Source: Bugulina stolonifera (lineage: Eukaryota > Bryozoa > Gymnolaemata > Cheilostomatida > Bugulidae). From it: a stretch of DNA of 64,000 nt. The number at the start of each line of letters is the position of its first letter. The first letter of the stretch is position 1. The notes beneath the pieces are model-generated. The model was not told where the DNA came from and did no database searches. It worked only from the letters and a program-made list of their open reading frames with translations. Shown piece after piece: positions 12,501 through 24,500 of the stretch. Both the position numbers and the translations under genes were made by a program. The DNA lies in the NCBI GenBank assembly GCA_935421135.1, contig OW285188.1, positions 12,315,233-12,379,232 on the forward strand, given 5' to 3'.

Positions 12501-15500
12501 TGCCTCAGTAGTATACTGTTAGTGACGGTCTCAGAGGCCGGATTAATCATGTAAATACCCAAAAATTCACAATGTGCATCTATATATACATGCATATAAT
12601 TATGTATATATACATTGCACATGTATATGCATGTATATGCATGTACAGTACAAAGTACAGTACATGTACTGTACATGTACTGTACTTTGTACTTTGTACT
12701 GCACTTTGTATTGTACATGCATATACATGCATATACATGTGCAATGTATATATACATAATTATATGCATGTATATATAGATGCATATTGTGAATTTTTAT
12801 TATGCATATTGTGAATATTGTTATTATTATAATATTCTTCAATGTTTATATGCCATCAGTGACAGGTCACCTCCATACCCTGAAATGTTAGCTTACTAAG
12901 AACTATTTTCCACAACTCACTTGAGAATCTTTTATCTGCAATAATAATATTGTAACAAAAACATGTTATTCAAAGTTTGAAGAAAAACATTCTTCTGAAA
13001 TATTGTGATTTTTTGTTAAATGTGCACATGAGCCATAACTTCACAGTATAGTAATGGATGTGGTACTGATAAACTTTAGATGGTATTTCTCATAAGCACC
13101 TCTAGTGAGTAAATATTTTGTACATGAACATTTATTTAGCTCTACAACAAAATAGGAAATACTACGAAAAACACAAATTCTAGAGAAAAGCATCAATAAA
13201 ATCTGACACAGAAATACAACTTTACTATACAAAATGTTGGAATTCTAACAGAATAAATTCGCATTACATGGCATATAATAAACTGACAATTTACATGGCA
13301 TCGGTAAATGGACTATAATAGCGTAGAATAACTGATTTTTTTTCTTATTTAAATTTAATGGAAATGTTACAGTTTAAATTATATATCATATTAATTCCAC
13401 TTAAATACACAACCTATTTTTCTAAGTATTGTAACAATAATGTTGATTATATAATGTTCTGGCAGCCATTGTGTTCGCTAGTTCTATATTCATTACCACT
13501 ATCGTCACCGGCAGGTAGCACACCAATTGTTTCAAGGTTCCTGTTTATTAACCTTACATTGGACGTCTGTATTCAGAGTTTTTATTTGTTTTATGCCACA
13601 TCTTAGAATAGTGATCAGTTCAGCTCGGTATCGTTCATGCATCCAGCCATAGATTAACGTGTTAGCGATACCATATAAGGAATTGAAAAATGTAACACCC
13701 ATCGTTGTCCACTCTGTTGGGCTCTTTTTAAACAGCTTGGTGAGAAATGAGGCAACTACTGGTAAGAAGCACACCATGAAGGCAGCGAATATAATACAAA
13801 TGTATCTTGAAGCGGATTCGACCTCATCAAACGTTTTTGACTGTTTCCTTGCCCTCATCTTCCGAAGCTCTCGGAACACTAGTATCAGCAATGTAGTGGA
13901 AACGATAGAGGGCGCTAGTATTACGGAAAGGAATACTATGTTATTCAGCAGAGATCCCGTCATTACACCAATGACTGGATGGACACACATTCTGTTCCGT
14001 GACATTACTTCGCGGGTGGTAAATAGTCCCAATACCACTAGGAATAGCAGGCAACTCCATGTCTTTAAGTATCGCGTAAAGAAGCTCGTCTTATGTTTAA
14101 ATGGTAAACATACGGCAATATATCTCTCAACACATCCCACAGCTAGAATCGTGTACCGATACAATGTTACAGTATCAGTTAGTATTTGCTTAAGAAGGCT
14201 GCACCACCGTGGAGCTTGAGCTAAGGCCACGTGAAAGAAACACTGTACCTTAACGATGTAAGCGACAGATGACAATATATCTAAAACACCGATGTACTGT
14301 AGTACATACAAATATGGTGTCCCCTTTAAACTCTTCTGGCGGCTTAAAACAACGAGGTGAAGGATATTGATGATAAAAGAGAGCAGGTTGATCACAATGA
14401 TGGCATATTCATACTCTGGATACGTGCATTGTCTGTCAAAACCTTTACAGTTCGGTATAATAAATCCTTCCGTAATGTCGAAGTCAGTGCTAGTATTTGT
14501 AATGTTCTCCATGAGGAAGAATTTTTGATCAGCGTTTCAGGGTCTCCTGTGGCAAAGTGTCGGCCACCTCATACTTCCACACCTTTATAACTGTTCTAAT
14601 CAATATTCCTGTATAATTATCAGAGAGTGTCAGAGGAACTGTTTTATATAAATACATGTAGATATTAAGATTATAATTGCAGAGTGGACAGCTGTAGCAT
14701 TTAATTACCTATCCAACATGTTTGGCACACTATATATCATGTGTTTTATCCCTAATACAACTGCTAAATCTATATCATTTCTAGATTATCCAACGGATCA
14801 TATTCAGATATATTTTTATATATATCCTTGATCACTGGATGGTTAGCCAGAGCTCAGTCTTGGAGATTTCATCTGTATCTATTGGAGCCCCAACCTCCGC
14901 CTCCTCCTCCCCCCCCCCCCCCCCCCCCCCGCAGTAATTGTAAAATGAAGTGTTTTGGGCAATCTGAACGTGCAGGATTAGATACATAGTATATTATATT
15001 TAATATAGGGAGGTTGATATGTGTTTAGCCAATCGCTCTATACACAGAACATAACTTTGTTTGTTAGGTGTTTCCACTATAGCATTACTGCTTATTACAA
15101 GTTTGATAGTGCGGCCCACAGCAGAGATAAGTAATAGATTAAATATAAACACAAATTATGCTAACTTCAAAAACCAAGTTATGGTTCTAAAAATGTGGTA
15201 ACAACCAAGGTTCCGTGTTTCAATGTTAAATCAAAGATTTCATTATAAATAGCAAAATAGCAGCACACTGCCCAAAACATGTACGTGTATGTTTACCTGT
15301 AGCTAGCAAAATGGCTTTATAATGTATGCAACCCAAGGGGCACAAAACTTAAGTTTGTGATGCAATCTATTTAAGAGACTTCCGACAGTCCTAAAGGGAA
15401 TTGGAATCTAACCACTATGTTACAGCTTCTCTGTATGGATAAACAGTTTAGGTTTTACATTGAAGTGCTAAAGTTGTGACAGTAGTGTGAGGTGGTTACA

Positions 15501-18500
15501 GGTTGTGGGCTGTGCTTTCTCACATCCTCCCCTCTTTTGCTATGGGTATAGAACCCTCTCCTTCTCTCACATGCTAGCGATGTGGCTAGATAACTGTACA
15601 TGTATGTGATACCTAAGTTCTGTCTGGCTCTAAAATGGTTGAAAGTGAAACACTCCTAGGCAAGACTGCACCTAATATGTTCATCTATTGTTATTCTGCA
15701 TCATTGGATTTCGTGACTTAAAAACACTAAATAGAACATATAATGTAATTTGAATTTCAAAATCTTTCATGTCGAGACACTTGTTCATATAGTAATACGT
15801 GTCTGTATATGTGATTTCTCCATTAGGATTTCAGTGTAACCATTGCTCTGCCACTCCTTTCAGTAACCAATGACAATGGAATGCTGGGAAATACCCAGCC
15901 ATTGCTCTGTCACTAAGTCACGGAATATTTGACACTGATATAACTGTGTGTACACTGTAGGGGTAGCCTACATGTATATACACTGTATCTCTTGGTATAT
16001 TGTAGAGGTATGACCAAAGTAAACATGGACATGTTAGTGAATCTCAAACATAATTTTGGTAATGTAAATCAGATAAGATGGTGCTATGATGGTGGCTTCA
16101 TTCCTCCTAATCAGGTATGTAATAATATATTGTATATGTTGATATATCGTACGTGGTGATATATCGTATGTGTTGATATATCGTACGTGTTGATATACCA
16201 TACATGTTGATGTATTGTATGTATTATAGGTAAACTATAGGCTACTTCATAAATTATGTGTAGGCAACTCTGAAAAGCTTAACTTCAATATATCGTCATT
16301 ATAGTTGATCATTTGGTCTTCTTGTATCTTTAATCTGAACATGAATAAAATATTTGGTGCTTTTTCGAGCGTCGTTCCATTGGCCGGTCAACATTACATT
16401 GACATGTGTAGCATTTACTTTTTATAGGCGCAACGTAATGTTTGTTATAGAAGTTTCTTAGCTATCTCAAAGCTGAACGTCTTTTCAAATGAGAAAATTC
16501 CAGTCTGGAGGCATTCTGCTTCAGATTATAGGTCATTGAGCTTTGGTAGTACCCAGTATCCACCATTCCTAATATTCAAATGATTACCAAATTTTATTTA
16601 TTGGAATGTAAGCCATGATATGTATTTTTGTACATCTGTTGTAGGATAGTAAGTTGGGTCGACTCGGTTTACTCGCTTTAGCCTGTTCAGATGGTTGTGT
16701 TCACATTGCAAGGTATTTGTAACGCTATATCAATCGTTTTTTATCCTTAGCTACCTCATGATTGTATAATATATATGTACTTACTTATATCCTCTCCGTC
16801 CAACTTTATTTAATACCAATTTGGGATGTTGTGAACTACTTACTAAATTATATCAACTTAAATGGTGTCACATTATATGCGATAAGCAACTTATGATCTT
16901 TTTCAAATATTTCTTGACCAGTACTTCTTTACAAATAATATGTTTTACAGTATCATTATGTACATACATGTAAGTGTAAATGAGTGTTATTGTATGTTAC
17001 AGTGTTCCATTCATAGCTGATAACACGTCACAACCTGGAAAGACGAACAGCTACTATCTAGAAGACTCGCTCACCCTCAGTGTTAGAGGTAGAATATCAC
17101 TATTAGTATTTCATATTCTTATGTTCTAGTACATTCCATCTGACTTAAGAGCCCCAAATATCTGCTCTAAAAGCAAAAATAGTACGCATCAAGTTAAAAG
17201 TTTTTTGTGGTAGTTTATCCTCACTTTGTCTCTAATATCCAATGTATATCATATAACTAAAGACGAAACGGTTTACGGTCTACGGTCTACGGTTTACGGT
17301 CTGCGGTCTGCCATCCTCCAATCAGATTTGGGGTCGAAAATCGGGACGATTCATATATGTTGCAATGCTGCCGGTCAGGATCTCGGCCCCGGGTGGCGCT
17401 AGGACCTTGGGACCGGGTTCCCCTGCATCGCTGCCGGGGTGGGTCCCTAGCCTTAGGCCCTCGGACCCGACCTAGGGTGGGGTGGGTGCTCGACCCACCC
17501 CACCCGCCGGATAAGTGTTAGAACTCAGGCTATGCCGACAGCGAAGATCCTCTTAGAGACTTGATTTATATATGTTACGATGCTGCCGGTGAGGATCTTG
17601 GTTCCGGGTGGTGCTAGGACTTTGGGACCGGGTCCCCAGGCATCGCTGCCGGGGCGGGGCCATAGCCTTAGGCCTTCAACCCTGACCAAGGGCGGGGTGG
17701 GTGCCCGACCCACCCCACCCGACTCTTTGGTGTTGGAACTCGGGCTATGGACTTGGAGTTGTCTTCTTAATGCAAGGGAGCGCAACTCCTTATGGAATCA
17801 CTGCAACATGCCTGCGCCACCAGAGGTCATGCACATGCATGACCACAGCACATGAACACAAGCCATCATTACACGCGAGCGAAGCGAGCAACTAATGTAG
17901 TGAGACTTGCGTCGCAGACCAAGCACGAAGTGCTTGTATTACATGAAAACCTATTTTATTTTGGAGTTATCTCCTCTTGCTTCAAAAAATCTTCCAAAGT
18001 TCATTGAGAATACAATTCCAATATATTATGTTATAACCTTTTCCATCTCATGGCATTGTTCATAATGTAGTGAAACCAGTTAATATTATTATAATGTTGT
18101 ATAGATTTCCCAACAGTTCGGCTATTCAGCTACTCACCATTGTGATGGGGGGGAGGGGGGGGAGATAAGTACATTATTGCTCTACTTTGGAAAATGTAAA
18201 ATACTATTAAAAAGTAGTTATTTCTGTTCTTTGGGGTCCGTTTGGCATCAACTAATTGACCAACCTTGTCTTTACATGAACACCATTTATAATCCATCTT
18301 ATGATTTGAAAAACAAGTTGGATGCATACTTGCCAAGTGCCCAGATTTTGTCAAGACACCCGCTGGGTTTTATGTTTGCTAATTATTTTTCCAATCGCCC
18401 TGACTTTTTATTTATGGTGAAAATGCTACCAAACCTCATACAACGCAAGATACAATTTAAAATGGATAATCTACATTGAAGAAAACATTTTGAAAGCCAA

Positions 18501-21500
18501 CAATTGGCACTAAGTGGATAATTTGACACTTTGTAGAAATAATTCTTTATTCAAATAACATACATACATGTAGTTACACCAAAACTATATCCAGGGATTC
18601 TGGTAGGCCTACTTGTTCGAAGAGTTTTAGCCGTTGAGAAAGGGTTTGTTTTGATTTTGTGTTATGTTCCTTAGCAAGTATCGTTGGATACCTGGTCAGT
18701 TTTTGTCACATTTGCCGTTGATGCAGTACACTGAGTATGTGATATTAATTACAGTTGTGTATACCTATGCATTTGTTAGCTTTTAACACTGGCAAGAAGG
18801 GGGGATAACTCTGGACATTTATAATCTCATCAATTCTGAAAGCTACACTTTATTATATATTATGTAGGTCTATGTTATGTAGTTATATGGTAAACTGATA
18901 CCCATGATATCAACTATTATGTTAACAGGTAACACAGCTCAATGCACATCTGTGGACTGGCAAAGAAAGGATATCAAGTTTATAGTGGCAGGTTTTTCTG
19001 ATGGTAAGATTTAGTAGTTTATCAATCTATTAGCAATTACCTCTGCAAAGCATAGTCTATAATACAATATAATATAACAATGATCTCTAGTTGGTAATTT
19101 ATTGGATCAGTTGATCTCACTCTAGTACTGTGTATAGTTAGAGATCTGCAGCTACGTCAGCAGCAATTATCTGACAGCTTAAGTACTGTATATATAATGT
19201 ATACATTAGTTTCCTTTGACAGCGAGAGTAATGACTTCCTGTACTTGATTAGGAACTAGATAAAGTACTGAGTGCAATACAGAGAAGAAGTTGTAGTCAT
19301 TAATTAACTTTGATCTAAAATAGAAACTTTTGACTATTGTCACACAATTTCCACCATTTTTCTTTATTTTATAGATTTGACTTTACACTAACATAACTTT
19401 GTGTTGCTTTTGACTTTTTTATGTGCAACGGTTGAAAAATGTCAGTCAAAAACCGTATGATTGGTAAAGTACTCCTGAGCGGTTTGAGTTTACAAAGTCC
19501 CAATTTTCAAAGCAGATTTTATTTGAGAAGCACTGTCATGAATTGACACTTCCTCTGTTTCACATGAGTGTAATTGGACGTGAAATTCCGGGACGTAAAT
19601 CCTTGTATTCACCTACTCTAGGTCAGAATGAACAATTCTATTCTGATGGTACCCAAATCCTATCAAAAATTGTTGAATTTTGTTCACTATATTCCAGTGT
19701 AGCCGAATAAGGTACATATGACTCATGAAGCTAGAAGTACCAGTACTAGGAAGTTACTGCAACACTTTCTAAGAGATTCCTTGTGTTGCTGACTCATGTA
19801 TATTATTTTGCATTTTTCATGAATTTAAATTCACATTAATCAACGTATAAAGTGTGCTGGTTGATTGATTGGTAGAGTTTCTAGGAACTAAGACAATATA
19901 TTGCTCTAATATCCAGGTTCTGTGGCTATCTGGTATGTAGGAAAGGGCGTCCGATCACCCACCCTCCAACCCATTAAAGTGTTCAGGTCTCACACCTCAC
20001 TCATAACGTCTGTCAAATGGTGCCCTTTCCACCCTGATCTCTTCTCCACATTCTCTCATGGCTGGTAGGTGAACTGTCTACGTAATTAGTGAAAGTAAAT
20101 GTTTTGGGTGTAAACTATTGTGGTCAAGATACAATTTTATTGGGAGAATTCTACCAGAGAGAGGTTTGCTCACACAGAATGTATAATATGGTTATAGGTA
20201 CCGTAGTGCTCACTAACTGGAGCGCACCTACACAACGGAGTCTAGAATAAGATAAACAGACGATTAGTATCCTCGGCCACCATACACAGTAACAACCTCT
20301 CGGTCTTGTACATGTACAGATGTGCCTTAGTTTCAATTGAGTGACAACTATATGGTGAACACTAACATGTGTTTATATTGCTAGGTTTATATGGGACATG
20401 AAGGACCTCAGTTCTCCGTACTTCACCCCTAAGGCCTCAGACTGGTGCATGGACCTGCACACTAAGGCTATATGGCCGGCACTTTACCACGTCATCATAT
20501 GCTGTACAGACCCTAGCTTTGGGTACGCTACTTACATGTATATACATTGTATGTGTGCGTCTTGTGCAGCACACGCCCTCATAACACCTTTCATGTGTCA
20601 CAGCTAGCAGCTATTTAGACATGCCTGGATAATATATCATGTGTAATTGTTCCCCTCTCTTTGTTACCCTTGTTCCTTGCCAGTAAGTTACTGGTTATAG
20701 TAGAGTAATGGGGTTAGCAGTCTACATACTATGAACTCTATACCAGACAATAGAATATCTAGACACATGAATGTGGTCACACAGATCTAGTAGATATAAA
20801 CATTGAGTGTAGTCTATTTAGTGCCCAGTGCTGTCAACATATCTAACTGTACCTAACTTGATATGTTGTAGAACTCCTTCACTTAACCTTATATCGTTAG
20901 GGTATGAAATGATAGTAGCCAATCAGAAGACACCGATACGGGAAATGCAGCACACCTCTGTATGTATATACACAGTTCAATTCAATATCTCACTATTCTT
21001 CATTCTTTTCTGTTGAGACCTACTATGTATAGATATAATACTCCATTTTGGTGTTTACTCTATTATCAATTATGTTCCACCCCAATTACTGCTATAAGGT
21101 GGCTTGACTTTGGAGTTGTCCACACCTTCACTTGTCTTGATACTATATAATTATGATGATATTTCTTCCATTTTGTGTCACTGTAGGTTGTTTATTTGTA
21201 TAGCCAGCCGTAGGGAAGTGTACATACATGTTACTACATTAGTGTTGGAATGGTACAAACCATAAAAAGGAGATCTATTAGAAGAGTTGTTTTTCCATGT
21301 ACTTTTCGTGCTGGCCTTCTTATTGATGTATTACTTTGTGCACAGGATGTTGATCTCTGTGACTGCTCAGATATTATTGTGGTCAGTGACTTCAGTGGAA
21401 CTGTGGGATGGCATAACCCAATCGTACCCAAATATTGCAAGAGCGGTGATAGAATATTCTTCAACCTGGTATGTACAATGTATGATATACCTACAACACA

Positions 21501-24500
21501 TCATAACAACCAATGATATAGTTATGGTAGAAACCAGGGGAATGTGTTACATATACAGACTACTATTCAGATCAATAACCTCCTATGGTAACGTCAGGGT
21601 TCCATCAAATCAGAATTATATTTAGACTATTTTGTTTAGAACATGGGAGTCCTCCAACTGACACTTGCATACTCAGCAATTTTTTTCACATGAGATGTCA
21701 CTCCGAAAAATTATGAATATACTCGTATAATAATATATATTATATTATATTACAATATGTAACTATGATCATAATAATTATGATATAAGATATACATATT
21801 TATACAATACTATTATACAAGGGAGTTGATTCCATATCTTTCCTATTTATATTGTGCAACAGCAGGTTTTCATTTTGATTTTAGACAGCTCTTCGCACCA
21901 GCAGCTCAGAAGTACAAGGTTCCGGAACAGTGTGGAACTTCCAGTATATGCTGAAGAAGGTGGGCTATAGAATAGTACATGCTTGAGAGCTACATTTACT
22001 ACAAGTCATGTAGATATAGCTGATTTGCCACTAGAGTTATCTCCATACTGTATTATTATAGCCAATAATTATAATTAAGTGTAGCAAGATGGTTCAAACA
22101 ATACCAGAGGACACAACTCTCAGTGCTGATTAAATCTATACCAATGGCCAGTGTGTTGTAAATGCACATCCATCATATAATATAAGGTTGGATTACTCAG
22201 GTAATATACAGTGTGTAGTCAGTATTCTATTGTTTTAGTAGGCAGATAAATATACAACCACACCAACACCATATTATTATAAAACTATCTATAATTACGT
22301 GTAAACAAAGGTACTTTAATTTAAACCGATTAACTTTTCACAAGTTAAAAATACAGTATTTTTATTTCATATTGTTAGCATAAACATAATTCATCTTGCT
22401 AACATAAAGTTATGAATTATGTGGATTATTTATTCCAGCACATCAGTCATGTCACATGTGCACTTTATGCCAATATTCATCTTTGAAGATGATGTTGAGC
22501 CTATTCAATATTATATATACTAAGTCCATTACGACTGGCTCTGTGTGCTTCATAGCATCTGTTAGGCAAGATTGTGTGCATTAACCTGTCTGGTCTAGAG
22601 GTGAAGGTATACTCATGTATATGTGTATATCACATTCTCCCACTCTTAGCCTACTTTCGATAAATATCTTATTACTTGGAAGATGCATAGCGCTAATTAC
22701 ATGTATATGACCTCATCAGGGTATTATGTACTAATACAATGGTACCCTCCAATACATTGGTTACCTGTGGTCCATAGCTTAAAACCTACTTGCATCTCTG
22801 CTATTTGAAATAAATATTCTATTTCCTTCTTGTTTACATATCTGGTCTCCAGCACTATTAACAATATACCCTGTGTGGTTTCTATTAAAATGGTCCTTAT
22901 CTCAATGTCTCCTACATGCTACGTTGTAATTGAGTATATTGAGTAATATTATTTGCAAAATGTTCAACACGGTATTTGTAATTCACTTTGATAGTAGATA
23001 ATTTAACGCAGATGTTTAGCCTTGGCATTTATCACATCTACAATAGATATACCTCATATAAAGGAAATCTGTTTTTGGGCTCTTTCAATTGCACAATAAT
23101 ACAACAAGACAAATCAAAAACACTCTACCAGTCATTGCAGTATAGTCTGTATGATAAACATGTATGTCTGATTCATGACCTGCTGTTTGGTGACTAATTG
23201 GGCAGCATTTCGTCATTGAGCCTACTACGTAGGTTATGTGTGAAGCATGCTACACAACATGATGATGTTAGTTTGAGTTGGTAGTTCGTACATGAAACAG
23301 AAATGCAATGGTAGAGCAACTCCAAAAATCTATGTTTGGCATAAAAATCCATCAAATTGCAAAGATAGCTTTAGTCATGTTACACTGTACATTGAATGTA
23401 AGATATCATACTACAGTGTTTGTATTGTACAAAGGAAGTTCGAAACTATGTACTCATTACAACCAATGAAATCAACAAGTAAAAAAATTCATTTTAATTG
23501 AACCCTTGCTGTGAGAAACTAGAGAATTCAATGTGATTCTGTTCTAATTGTAGGCAATGAAAGGAGGGTCTTCTAAAGCCAATCAGTGTGATACTGATGT
23601 ACTCATGACGAATAATAGGGAAGCAGCCATCAACTCGGTGAGTGAAGTGTAGTAGGTGATATACAGTAGGTCAGATATAGCAGGTGATATACAGTAGGTG
23701 ATGTACAGTAGGTCACTTAAAGTAGGTGATATCCAGTAAGTGACAGTTATATGTTAGGTGATAAATGGTAGATGATATACGGTAGGGAATATACAGTAGG
23801 TGATGTATAGTAGGTTATATACTCTAAGTGATATACTGTAGGTGATATACAGTAAGTGATGTACAGTAGGTGATATACAGTAGGTGATATACAGTAGGTG
23901 ATATACAGTAGGTGATATACAGTAGGTGATATACAGTAGGTGATATACAGTAGGTGATATACTGTAGGTGATATACAGTAGGTGATATACAGTAGGTGAT
24001 ATACAGTAGGTGATATACTGTAGGTGATATATAGTAGGTGATATACTGTAGGTGATATACAGTAGGTGATATACTGTAGATGAAATATAGTAGGTAATGC
24101 ATAGATCGAATCAAATTGTTTAATTCCAACAGGAATCTACTATCTGCTGTATTCGGCGTTTCTGATCAGTTTTCCCTCAATAGTGTAGACAACTCCAGCT
24201 ACTAAAACCTGAAAAAAATAATATTTACTGCAATGTACATGCTTGTAGTGTATAGGCCCAATGTTTTGTTTAGCTTATATCACCTAACACTACATAACTA
24301 TAAAAGTCACTCTCCTTCAATCCTTTCTGCATGTCTATTTCTTGCTACCCGAACTAATGGCCCTTTCTGTTGAAAGTGAAAAACAACTTGGTGTTCTTAT
24401 TTGGACACATTCTTTTTGATAAAATATATAATTATATTGATATATCCTCTATTAATAATGATAATAATGATAGATTGGGCAATACTCCGGACAAGAGCCA

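Noticed and set aside
12449..12842. Four overlapping Tyr/Cys/Met-rich frames
   Set aside because: Product of the TACATG palindrome.
13659..14219. 186-residue plus-strand frame
   Set aside because: Shadow of the GPCR on the opposite strand, with no helices or motifs of its own.
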